NCBI GenBank assembly: GCA_018001635.1
Contig: JAGNHS010000010.1
Span: 1-62,376, forward strand
Reading direction: 5' to 3'
DNA from: Pseudomonadota bacterium
Lineage (GTDB): Bacteria > Bdellovibrionota > UBA2428
DNA length: 62,376 nucleotides
Shown: positions 1-8,244 of the stretch, piece after piece
Position numbering within the stretch: the stretch's first letter is position 1
Layout: each line of letters begins with the position of its first letter
Program-made: the position numbers and the translations under genes
Notes under the pieces: model-generated
What the model was told of the DNA's origin: nothing
Databases searched by the model: none
The model's input: the letters and a program-made list of their open reading frames with translations, nothing else

Positions 1-1
1 T

Positions 2-343
2 CTTATAAAAAAAGATATTGAAGGAAATTGGCAACGTAGCTTTGAGAGAATTCGCACGACAGACGCCATCAAAGACGCGGCCATACACAGTGCACACACA
101 AAGGATTTAGCACTTATACAAAAGTCGCTCGAAGAAGTTCCTCTTAATTGGCGCGATGTGACCTCAATCACGATGCCCATTGATACAAAAAAACTCACTG
201 AGGCCAAGCGACTCATTCGCCAATTCCAGGATGACCTTTCCGAGCTTTTGGAGAGTGGTGAAAGCAATGAAGTTTATAGAATGAGTATTGCCCTCTTTCC
301 CTTGTCCGAAATTCCCAGTAGGAAACGAGAATTCATAAAATGA
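2..343 (+). CDS. C-terminal part of a DUF4423/TIGR02147-family protein (5'-truncated by window edge)
   Basis: The frame is open from base 2, so the gene begins upstream of the window. The visible 113 residues contain the typical end of the TIGR02147/DUF4423 family: an RDVTSITMPID segment, a helix with LIRQFQDDL, and a final VYRMSIALFPLSEI strand. These proteins are abundant in Bdellovibrio-like and Fibrobacter genomes and are thought to be regulators with an N-terminal helix-turn-helix, which is not visible here. The stop overlaps the start of the next gene in an ATGA arrangement, so the two are probably co-transcribed and translationally coupled. Confidence 0.7.
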   Translation, partial: LIKKDIEGNWQRSFERIRTTDAIKDAAIHSAHTKDLALIQKSLEEVPLNWRDVTSITMPIDTKKLTEAKRLIRQFQDDLSELLESGESNEVYRMSIALFPLSEIPSRKREFIK

Positions 344-1974
344 AATTTCATAGATTCTTATCCATTTTATTTATAGCCGCGAACTTTGGCTTTTGCGGCG
401 ACAAAATTCTTGGGGGCGGCAAAGCCCTTGTGTGCTTTTCAGACGAGACAGTTTTAAAAGAAATCTTTTCCGAGAATCTAAAGGGCACAGCTCAATATGG
501 GCAATTACAAGAATCGCACATTAAAAAAATCTTGTTCATCGAAACTCTAGATCTCTATATCGCAAAGCTCAAAAACATGCGCTTTAAGAATTGGGGTAAA
601 ATTTTTCCTATAAAGGAAACTGAATCAGCGTGGGATTGGATTTATCGTCTCCGTGCACGCTTTGAAGGTCAGTTACCTTTCATCAAAGAAATCATTCCAG
701 ACCACCTTAAAGCTTTTGATAAATTTTCTGCCGACTACCATGGAGTTGCACCCGTTGATGACGCCAAAATCGAGTGGGTCTATGAGCTTCGCAATTGCAC
801 AACAGTCACCGTGGCGCTCCAGGTCCACGTGGGTCAATTTACTGAGCTTCAAATAGATCTACGACTTTTTGATCTTATGTCCAAACTCTCGCAATCTGTT
901 TTAATGCTTCACGAAGTGATGTACTGGGCACAAATCAAGCATTTTGAAATTCCCAAAGACCAAAGCATGAACAGTGCCCCTACGAGAACTCTTTTGGGTT
1001 ATTTAGTTCAAGAGAACCTCGAAGCCATACCGACTGTCCATGCTCTAGTAGATATTATTGCAAAACTCGGATACGGAATTACTCAAAGTAAAATTGATCC
1101 TGAGCTCAGTTGGTCGAACTTGGACTTTAGCCAAATTCAAGCCCAGATAAAAATAGGTTTACCCACTCGAGGCGATGATTTTATCGAACGTTGGATTTTA
1201 GAAGAAGTATTTAGTTACTCTAAACTCAAGGAAAAATATAAACATCGAAAACTTTGGAATGAACATTTTTACAATGAGACTCCTTACAAAACTTCCTTTT
1301 GGGATTTTCGTGATAAATTCTTAAAAACACTAAACGAAGTCACTAAAAGTGAAGCTCTTGATCCAATGAGTGCGGATGCGCTTATGACACCCAAGATTTT
1401 AGAAAAAGTCTTCACTCGAATTCACGAAGGTTTTCTTTATCGCTATGGCGATGCAAGAGGCCCCATAGGAGGAAGTCTGCCCTTTTACCAGCGCGATCCG
1501 GGTTTCAATCGCTATCGCCAAGCTTATCCACTCAGTGAAGTGCAAATGAAGGCTTTGCTAAGTCTTGAGCCTGAATTTAAAAAAGTTTTAAGTTCCCATT
1601 CAGAAAAAATGCAAGAGCTTAAAAAACGCTTCAAAACTCGTTTTCAAGAATTCCTTTTAAAACAATATCCTTTAAATTATTGGTTGGCTTTTGGGTTTTC
1701 ACAAGCTGAGTCTGAAAAGCGTCAAAAAGATTATTTTGAAATTATCCACTCTGCGTGGTCTGAATGCTTGTTTTTTGAAGACACGCTGATAGAGGTCGAC
1801 TACCTACTCCAACACGCCAATAGGCACATGACTCAAGGTGATTGGGAAAGAAATATTCGTGATATTCAGTTTCATTTACTCAATGTTTTCCAACGCAAAC
1901 GTTCTTTGAATCAATGGACCGAAATGGAAAAGGCATTTTCCAATACAGCGCCTAAAGAGGCCCCGGACCAATGA
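340..1974 (+). CDS. Large secreted protein of unknown function with an LHE motif
   Basis: 544 residues with a clear Sec signal peptide (hydrophobic stretch about residues 5-18). The mature start is GGGKALVCF, a Gly-rich/Cys beginning I associate with exported Bdellovibrio-type proteins. Around residues 190-230 there is a cysteine, a strand, and then LMLHEVMYW followed by a TLLGYLV segment. In exported proteins of this kind the HE pair sits in a conserved helix, but no complete HExxH zinc-protease motif is present. It overlaps both neighbours by 4 bp. The next gene is a probable divergent paralogue. Function unknown. Confidence 0.75.
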   Translation: MKFHRFLSILFIAANFGFCGDKILGGGKALVCFSDETVLKEIFSENLKGTAQYGQLQESHIKKILFIETLDLYIAKLKNMRFKNWGKIFPIKETESAWDWIYRLRARFEGQLPFIKEIIPDHLKAFDKFSADYHGVAPVDDAKIEWVYELRNCTTVTVALQVHVGQFTELQIDLRLFDLMSKLSQSVLMLHEVMYWAQIKHFEIPKDQSMNSAPTRTLLGYLVQENLEAIPTVHALVDIIAKLGYGITQSKIDPELSWSNLDFSQIQAQIKIGLPTRGDDFIERWILEEVFSYSKLKEKYKHRKLWNEHFYNETPYKTSFWDFRDKFLKTLNEVTKSEALDPMSADALMTPKILEKVFTRIHEGFLYRYGDARGPIGGSLPFYQRDPGFNRYRQAYPLSEVQMKALLSLEPEFKKVLSSHSEKMQELKKRFKTRFQEFLLKQYPLNYWLAFGFSQAESEKRQKDYFEIIHSAWSECLFFEDTLIEVDYLLQHANRHMTQGDWERNIRDIQFHLLNVFQRKRSLNQWTEMEKAFSNTAPKEAPDQ

Positions 1975-3509
1975 AATATAAACTATTCTTTTTGACTACG
2001 CTCATGCTTTCGACAATGAGCTTTGCCTCTTCAATGGATTTGCATCTTCTCATTTGCCCAGAAAAATCTGAGAGAAAAGAAGAAATCATTTGGCAGTATG
2101 ATGATTGGCAAACTTTAGAGAATGAGCGAGTTTGGAAGATGCAAAGCTTTGAGGAACTCTTCGTAGACCCAACTCAATTTCAGCAAGTCAGAGCTTTTAT
2201 TTTGAGTCGTATCCCCATCCTTTGGAACATCCTTCCTACAAACCTCAACAATTATCAAACCATCAAATTTGATCGTACACCCTTAGAAAAAGCGCAAACT
2301 GTTGAAAAAAACTCTATTCAATGTGTACGACATTTACCTTTAAAGTGGATTCAAGTTGAAAACTATCGTTTCTTAGACGTAGATCAAAGCATTTGGGATA
2401 AGTTATCAAAACACAGACAGCAGACTCTTTATTTTTTAAGTTTGATAGATTTTACTTTAGACCAAAGCTACTTTAAAGCCAAAGAGCTCTTCTCTGACCG
2501 AAGCCTACTCTCGACTATGCTTCTTGGAAAAATGACGATGGATCAATTGCTTGAGAAAAACTCTAAAACATGGATATGGCCGCTGAGCTCTCAAGACGGC
2601 TTCTTTTCCGGTTTTTCTCGTTATCCAGAATATGATGAAAGTACTAACAGAGTTATTATGGCTGAAGAAATTTTTTTGGGAAAGCCAAATTATCATTCTG
2701 CCGTGACAGATTTTAATGCCGATATAGTAAGCTTTATGGTTGAGCATTTACCCCATTTAAAACTCCATTCTCCAGAATATTTTGAATGGAGAATGCGTGT
2801 GCACGAAGAACTAGAACGGCATTTTAATCTTAACTATGCACTTCAGCGACGCCACACAACTTTTCTATCAAATGAAGAAATTTTTAAACTCTTAAATCAA
2901 ATCATTAAAAACAAGCAATTGCCAGAATGGGCCGCCTTTCACAGTCCTGCCTTTCATAAAGGTAAAACTTCTTATTTGTGGACTCAAAGCTGGCTGCCTT
3001 TTGAAGCAAAACCTTCGGAACTTCAAAAAGCCGACATTCCCAAAGTGAGTCTTGGAACAAAAGATAACGAAAGAATTAAAAAGCTTAAAATTGATTTCGA
3101 TAATAATATTTCTAATCTAGAAGCCGCTCATCAGGAAAAATACAAAGATGAACTCTCAAAGGCATTAGACGAACTTCTCCCAAAACTTTCGGTGAAATAC
3201 CGAAATTACTTTTACGACATGAATGAAACTACATTTAAAAAACAAGTCGCAGAATGGCGAAGAATTATATTTACACTTTATGGAGACATGCTATTTGAAA
3301 GTCAAAATGAGATTCTTCTGTTCTCAACAATAGAAAGCACTCCATTTTTTATTGGAGAACGAGGAGTTTTCGAACAAATGAATAATCATTTGGTATTCTC
3401 ATCGTTCTGGCCTCTTTATAAATACCTCTACCCCAAAGATAAGGCTAAAAAGTTTTATGATGCTCTAAAAGACAATCCTTTGCGAAAGAATCTCTATGGC
3501 CTATTTTAA
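1971..3509 (+). CDS. Large secreted protein, probable divergent paralogue of the preceding gene
   Basis: 512 residues with a signal peptide ending near SFASS, followed by MDLHLLICPE, which parallels the start of the preceding protein. The order of segments is also parallel: a cysteine-strand segment (QCVRHLPLKW), a helix YFLSLIDFTLDQSYF at the position of the upstream LHE helix, then a LLSTMLLGKM helix. The HE pair is absent, so any activity that depends on it would be lost. The gene overlaps its upstream neighbour by 4 bp and converges on a minus-strand gene 17 bp away. No known domain recognised. Confidence 0.7.
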   Translation: MKYKLFFLTTLMLSTMSFASSMDLHLLICPEKSERKEEIIWQYDDWQTLENERVWKMQSFEELFVDPTQFQQVRAFILSRIPILWNILPTNLNNYQTIKFDRTPLEKAQTVEKNSIQCVRHLPLKWIQVENYRFLDVDQSIWDKLSKHRQQTLYFLSLIDFTLDQSYFKAKELFSDRSLLSTMLLGKMTMDQLLEKNSKTWIWPLSSQDGFFSGFSRYPEYDESTNRVIMAEEIFLGKPNYHSAVTDFNADIVSFMVEHLPHLKLHSPEYFEWRMRVHEELERHFNLNYALQRRHTTFLSNEEIFKLLNQIIKNKQLPEWAAFHSPAFHKGKTSYLWTQSWLPFEAKPSELQKADIPKVSLGTKDNERIKKLKIDFDNNISNLEAAHQEKYKDELSKALDELLPKLSVKYRNYFYDMNETTFKKQVAEWRRIIFTLYGDMLFESQNEILLFSTIESTPFFIGERGVFEQMNNHLVFSSFWPLYKYLYPKDKAKKFYDALKDNPLRKNLYGLF

Positions 3510-3526
3510 TATTAGCTTTTACTTAT

Positions 3527-4570
3527 TTAAAACTCATCTTGATAGAGTTTAGAATCCGCTGCATAGACTCTAGAAAAAAATTCGAGGGTAGAAAAGCCTG
3601 TGCCAAGTTTTTTAGTAAAATCGGTGAGATCTTCTAAATACTCTACAAAATTAAATCCTTGAGTTTGAGGGATCTGGGCACGAAGCGCTCCTACGGCTTG
3701 ATGGTTTTTATCGGAGCGAATAGGAATAGAGGCTACTATAAAATCCTTCTCGGCCACCACTGGAGATTTCCCAATTAAGATTGTGCTTGGCAAAAAAAGT
3801 GGCTGATCTTTAGAAAACATAAGCTCTAAATCCGGATAATCTTCAAGTTTCATGGAATGCTCCGAAAATGATTGCCAATGATTTTCAATCAACAACCGCA
3901 TTTTTGGGGCTGACTTTTCAATGGGCGTATCAGCACGAAGTGTAAAAAGAGATAATTGCGCCACATCACTTTTCGTTTCTTCTAAAAGTCTCTCAAAGAG
4001 TCGAATAAATTCTCCCCTCAAAGAATCTAAGCCTTCAAAAACTCCTTGAAATTGCGCTCCCGAAACATAGTCTTTCCATTGAGGTCGCCTTTCCGTGAAG
4101 GGTCTTTTGACTTTAAGAACTTGATGGGGAAGATCTTCCACAGATGTCACACTCTGAGTCGCTGGAAGATCTTTTGTTTGAGGAACGTCAATTTTCACAA
4201 TGCCTTCGGGCGAATTTTTAATTTGCTGAAGCTGTCTACTCCGTAAAATATATTGCTCAGCCTCTTTAGGATCTTCAATTGTTAATTCAAAACCTGATGC
4301 CAATGCCTTCATACTGAGAGCTTTATTAATTTTTCCACGCATACACATCACCCAAAACATTCCGTCTCGGTGATAGACATGTGGGAAATTTATCATTTCC
4401 GGATCAAAATCATTGTCTAAAAATATGGCAAAAGGTTCTTTTCTAAGTTCAACATATAAATCATTAAGATTATGAACTACGGCCACTTGAAACTCAGACA
4501 TTTTAAATTGAGCTTCAAGCCTGTAATAATCAAAGGGGTGCTTGGTTGCCAGAACCACTAATGCTTTCAT
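3527..4570 (-). CDS. Two-domain protein: degenerate receiver-like N-terminus and GAF-like C-terminus
   Basis: 347 residues, no signal peptide. Residues 1-115 have the alternating strand/helix pattern of a response-regulator receiver (MKALVVLAT, then AIFLDNDFD), but the usual paired N-terminal acidic residues and the conserved lysine are not obvious. After a low-complexity linker (about 120-170), residues 180-335 look like a GAF-type sensory fold. I could not name a specific ligand or partner. It is transcribed alone, convergent to the secreted-protein pair. The assignment is by pattern only and tentative. Confidence 0.55.
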   Translation of the reverse strand: MKALVVLATKHPFDYYRLEAQFKMSEFQVAVVHNLNDLYVELRKEPFAIFLDNDFDPEMINFPHVYHRDGMFWVMCMRGKINKALSMKALASGFELTIEDPKEAEQYILRSRQLQQIKNSPEGIVKIDVPQTKDLPATQSVTSVEDLPHQVLKVKRPFTERRPQWKDYVSGAQFQGVFEGLDSLRGEFIRLFERLLEETKSDVAQLSLFTLRADTPIEKSAPKMRLLIENHWQSFSEHSMKLEDYPDLELMFSKDQPLFLPSTILIGKSPVVAEKDFIVASIPIRSDKNHQAVGALRAQIPQTQGFNFVEYLEDLTDFTKKLGTGFSTLEFFSRVYAADSKLYQDEF

Positions 4571-4763
4571 AGTTAAAATTTTATCTGCAATCCCCTCAAA
4601 AGGCTAATTTGGCCAAGCCTGTAGAAGCTCCTAAGACATTAAATGATAAAAAAAGCGTCAATTTTTCTACAGTCATTTTAACTAAACTTTTACAATAAGC
4701 TTCCGAAAGAGCTTAGGTAAGGATGTTTACTTCGAGAAAAGGATGTCTCGATAAAATTTTAGG

Positions 4764-5315
4764 ATGAAAAATTTAAAAGTCATATTTTTATTCCCTTTAA
4801 TTTTAAATGCGCTACCTTGCTTAGCTTTATCACTATCCGTGAGCGGTGGTTATAATGGAAACGTTTTTGAAACGAGCGGTGAAAGTTATTATTACGAAAA
4901 TTTGGCTTATCGAGCCACTCTCATGTCCTCTCGCAAAAATAGAGTCCGACTTGGAGTTGGATACAGCACTGGACAATATATTAGAGAAACAACAATTGAT
5001 AGTAATGTGCCTCGATTCATAAATGACATCCAAGGAGAACTTTTCTTTAATATAGGTCTAGATAAATCCCGAAGATCTTTTCTTCATTTTGGTGGAATTT
5101 ACGGACAATTTCAGACTTCAGATCAAAGAAGTTTTTTTGGACAAAAGGCTACTATTGAACAAATGGGTGGTAGCATTGGTGGTGGTATTTATTTAATAGA
5201 TGCCTCTAGCTTTAAAGTTTGTCTCGAAGCACAAATAGGATACCTTCAACTCAGCGGTCTCACTCGAACTCGCAGACAAGTGATGACTTTTTTAACCCTT
5301 GAACTAGGGGATTAA
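4764..5315 (+). CDS. Small outer-membrane beta-barrel-like protein
   Basis: 183 residues with a signal peptide (about residues 1-22, ending LPCLALS). The rest alternates polar and hydrophobic residues with many Gly and aromatic residues (VSGGYNGN, RVRLGVGYSTG, GGSIGGGIYL, CLEAQIGYLQL), typical of outer-membrane strands. The final LTLELGD lacks a C-terminal aromatic residue. The 193-bp upstream region contains two short hairpins (TAAGCT/AGCTTA and TCGAG/CTCGA types) and no gene. Role unknown. Confidence 0.6.
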   Translation: MKNLKVIFLFPLILNALPCLALSLSVSGGYNGNVFETSGESYYYENLAYRATLMSSRKNRVRLGVGYSTGQYIRETTIDSNVPRFINDIQGELFFNIGLDKSRRSFLHFGGIYGQFQTSDQRSFFGQKATIEQMGGSIGGGIYLIDASSFKVCLEAQIGYLQLSGLTRTRRQVMTFLTLELGD

Positions 5316-5395
5316 AATACTCAACCCGAATATTTAAAAGATTATTTCTTTAAGAGAGACTCTATTTTCTTACAAGCTTGTTAGAATAGAATTCA

Positions 5396-6997
5396 GTGGC
5401 AAGTGCAGATTCCAAGAAAAAATCAGGGGCCTTTTGGGTGGCCTCAGGAATTTTTTTAAGTCGTATTGCAGGCCTCATTAGAGAACGCACATTTGCTCAT
5501 TATTTTGGAAACAGCGATGCTGGTGATGCCTTTAAGGCCGCCCTTAAAATTCCGAATTTTTTACAAAATCTTTTAGGTGAAGGTGTTCTTTCCGCGTCCA
5601 TGATACCCGTCTATGCCAACCTAAGGGCCCACGGAAAAAACGATGAAGCCGACCAAAACGTAAGAGTTATTGGCTCCATCTTATTTTTAACCACTTCAAT
5701 ACTTTGTTTAATTGGAATTTATTTAGCTCCCCATTTAATCTCTGTCATTGCTCCGGGCTTTAGCGGAGAAAAAGCGTTACTCACCACTCAGTTAGTGAGA
5801 ATTTTCTTTCCCGGTATATCACTTTTAGTTATGAGTGCTTGGTGTTTAGGAATTCTTAACTCTCATAGAAAATTCTTTCTTTCCTATGTAGCGCCCGTGA
5901 TTTGGAATGCAGCCATCATAGGAACTCTTTTTTATTTTGGTCACAATGCTCTTCAAAATGATCTCGCCATTAAAGCCGCATGGGGGCTTTTATTAGGAAG
6001 CTTTTTACAACTTTTAATTCAATCCCCAAGCACTTTAAAACTATTAATAAAATGGCGACCGAGCTTGAATTGGAAAACTCCCTCTGTGCTTCTAGTTTTT
6101 AGAAATTTTTTTCCTGTAGTGGTGGCGCGCGGAGTGGTTCAACTGAGCGCTTACATAGATGCCATGCTGGCAAGCCTTCTTCCCACGGGTGCCGTATCGG
6201 CCCTAGCCTACGCTCAAACTATTTATCTTTTACCCGTGAGTCTTTTTGGAATGAGTGTGTCTGCTGCTGAATTACCCGCCATGTCCGAAGCCAAGGGAAA
6301 CCCCGAAGAAATAAAAAATTATCTTAAGAAAAGACTCAATTATGGCTTTGCGCAAATCGCATTTTTCATAGTGCCCACGGTCTGTGTTTTCTTAGTTTTT
6401 GGTGATTTATTAGTAGCTTCCCTCTTCCAAGGAGGTCAATTCGATAGAAGCAGCACACAATACGTGTGGATAGTTCTCATGGGATCAACCGTAGGTTTAC
6501 TAGCCGGCACTCAAGGACGCCTTTACGCCTCTGCTTTTTATTCACTCAAGGACACTCGAACCCCATTAAAATGCGCTAGTTTTAGAGTTTTTTTAACAAC
6601 TATACTTGGATATTATTCAGCAAGATATCTTCCACAAAGCTTTTCCCTCGATCCCAAATGGGGCACAGTCGGTTTAAGTGCATCTGCAGGATTAGCGGCT
6701 TGGTTAGAATTTTTGCTATTAAGACGATTTTTAGAAGAAAAATTAGGCACAATCAGACTCAATAGAACTCTAGCTCTGAAGTATTGGGTGTCCGCAACCT
6801 TAGCTGTTGTATTTACGTTTTTATTGAACCAATATCTTCAAAAAATGGCTCTTCATATTTGGATTCAAACGATTATTGGATTTAGTTTATTTGGAGTCAT
6901 CTACATCTTAAGCAATCAATGGATGGGATCTAATTTAATAGCCGTTAGCAAACTCAACAGATTTCGCTTAACACGTAGTCGAATGACGAAGAATTAA
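5396..6997 (+). CDS. murJ: MurJ/MviN lipid II flippase
   Basis: 533 residues with the many hydrophobic segments expected of a 14-helix MOP-superfamily transporter. The N-terminal sequence GIFLSRIAGLIRERTFAHYFG is the hallmark MurJ region, including the arginines implicated in substrate movement. FLQNLLGEGVLSASMIPVY and the SVSAAELPAMSE region are also characteristic. It flips lipid II across the inner membrane for peptidoglycan synthesis. The start is GTG at 5396; no ATG lies near the conserved N-terminus. The gene stands alone between a barrel gene and a convergent PilZ gene. Confidence 0.93.
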   Translation: MASADSKKKSGAFWVASGIFLSRIAGLIRERTFAHYFGNSDAGDAFKAALKIPNFLQNLLGEGVLSASMIPVYANLRAHGKNDEADQNVRVIGSILFLTTSILCLIGIYLAPHLISVIAPGFSGEKALLTTQLVRIFFPGISLLVMSAWCLGILNSHRKFFLSYVAPVIWNAAIIGTLFYFGHNALQNDLAIKAAWGLLLGSFLQLLIQSPSTLKLLIKWRPSLNWKTPSVLLVFRNFFPVVVARGVVQLSAYIDAMLASLLPTGAVSALAYAQTIYLLPVSLFGMSVSAAELPAMSEAKGNPEEIKNYLKKRLNYGFAQIAFFIVPTVCVFLVFGDLLVASLFQGGQFDRSSTQYVWIVLMGSTVGLLAGTQGRLYASAFYSLKDTRTPLKCASFRVFLTTILGYYSARYLPQSFSLDPKWGTVGLSASAGLAAWLEFLLLRRFLEEKLGTIRLNRTLALKYWVSATLAVVFTFLLNQYLQKMALHIWIQTIIGFSLFGVIYILSNQWMGSNLIAVSKLNRFRLTRSRMTKN

Positions 6998-7009
6998 AAG
7001 TTCTAAAAA

Positions 7010-7732
7010 CTACACGATAGGAAATTTAGACAGTTCATCGTCAATCGGTAAATTATTATCGAGCATAGATTTTACAAAATAGGCACTGTGGTCGCCACTG
7101 AGCCAACTCAGCAAAACGTCTGCAAAAAATTGCTTCGTGAAATCGTCCATATCAGAGCTCCAATCGATATCGCAGCTTTGAGAATCCCTTAAAACACCCG
7201 ATCGCAATCCGTTGTCGCGATCCCACTCTAAGGCACGTCCACGAACTAAAAATAAAAATTTTAAAAGATTTCGACGCTCATCCATCCACACAAAAGCCGC
7301 ACTTTTTTGATCTCCAACAAAAGTTTCATATAATTTCGCGCCTTCCAGAAGTGCCAAAGCGTTTGGATCACCGCTCAATTCAAGGTTTTTCTTAAAACTT
7401 TCACCAATCCCTTTGGGATATAAAAATTCCTTAAGCGCATTTATAAAAGCTGGATTAGGTTCAACAAACTGGGTGCTAAATCGAAGCCCTTGTTGGGCTT
7501 TGAATTCAATACGAACCGGAAAAGCTCTTTCCCTTATCGAAACTGAAAGATCCTTAATTTCTCCCACTTGAAAGTTATGTTCTCGTTCAAAGATGAGGGC
7601 CATACCGCCCAATGAGATATCATGTATGCGAACAAATTCTTCGCCAATATGGGCCTTAATTGAGGCCAGGGGTGTTATGTCGGCACCGGCGAGATCTACT
7701 TGAAATCGAAAGTTTTTTCTCCGCTGAGGCAT
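7010..7732 (-). CDS. PilZ-domain protein (putative cyclic-di-GMP receptor)
   Basis: 240 residues. The N-terminal 95 residues match PilZ: the basic motif RRKNFRFQVDL (RxxxR-like, residues 4-9) and HDISLGGMALIF (the D/NxSxxG motif, about residues 37-48), both of which contact c-di-GMP in characterised members. Residues 110-240 form an extra region without a family I recognise. It is probably soluble, with a regulatory role. The start ATG at 7732 places the RR motif directly at the N-terminus, as is usual. Confidence 0.8.
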   Translation of the reverse strand: MPQRRKNFRFQVDLAGADITPLASIKAHIGEEFVRIHDISLGGMALIFEREHNFQVGEIKDLSVSIRERAFPVRIEFKAQQGLRFSTQFVEPNPAFINALKEFLYPKGIGESFKKNLELSGDPNALALLEGAKLYETFVGDQKSAAFVWMDERRNLLKFLFLVRGRALEWDRDNGLRSGVLRDSQSCDIDWSSDMDDFTKQFFADVLLSWLSGDHSAYFVKSMLDNNLPIDDELSKFPIV

Positions 7733-7766
7733 AAGCTTCTACCAGTCTATCAGGCTCATAGAAAAT

Positions 7767-7832
7767 AGGACAGACCGTATGGCAGTACGGTCTGTCCTTA
7801 GGAGACTCGGGGTTAAATGGGTTAACCCGAGT
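7767..7832 (-). terminator. Two hairpins downstream of the Cys/His small-protein gene, probable Rho-independent terminator
   Basis: A hairpin at 7805-7832 (seven plus four base pairs around a one-base bulge) starts at the stop codon of the minus-strand gene. It is followed by a perfect 13-bp stem at 7767-7779/7786-7798 with a 6-nt loop. Reading the minus strand, the second stem runs into CTATTTTCT, a weak T-tract. The pair probably ends the transcript before the PilZ gene. Confidence 0.6.
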
Positions 7833-8080
7833 TAGGCCACTTTTTTACGTTTGCTTACGTGAAGAGAGAGTTTTTCAGCGAAATCACTTGGTTTTTCGCC
7901 ATCTCCACGGATCACTCCAGCCATATAAAGCTCGTAGTGTTCCATGCAAAATCCGAACTTTTTAGGTCCCGATTTGCACTCTGAAAACTTACATTTTTGA
8001 GGTCCCAAGGCTTCTTGAGCAGCAGGGGCCTTTTTAGGGGCGGCATGTTCTTTAGGTGCTTGTTCTGCTTTCTTAGACAT
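7832..8080 (-). CDS. Small Lys/Ala-rich protein with a Cys/His putative zinc-binding motif
   Basis: 82 residues. The N-terminus is a low-complexity Lys/Ala/Pro tail (about residues 1-28). It is followed by CKFSECKSGPKKFGFCMEHY, a C-x4-C-x9-C-x2-H arrangement that could bind one zinc. The C-terminus is basic (SKRKKVA). Basic tails suggest nucleic-acid or ribosome binding, but this is inference. On the minus strand its leader has a GC hairpin (CAGGGC/GCCCTG) just before a strong GGAGGAG ribosome binding site. Confidence 0.7.
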   Translation of the reverse strand: MSKKAEQAPKEHAAPKKAPAAQEALGPQKCKFSECKSGPKKFGFCMEHYELYMAGVIRGDGEKPSDFAEKLSLHVSKRKKVA

Positions 8081-8244
8081 ATTGCAGGTCTCCTCCCAGG
8101 GCTAACGCCCTGCACAATAAACTCTTCGGCGGAGGCCTGAAAAACTTTAACGCGGTGAGCAATTATTCTGTTACGTGTCATTAATCTGTCGATTTTATTC
8201 TTTTTTATGAACCTTTAATTTTTCGTAAATGTCATAATATAACT

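Noticed and set aside
7912..8181. 89-residue minus-strand frame overlapping the Cys/His small protein
   Set aside because: The other frame has the coherent CxxxxC...CxxH protein and a strong ribosome binding site; this one is a shadow.
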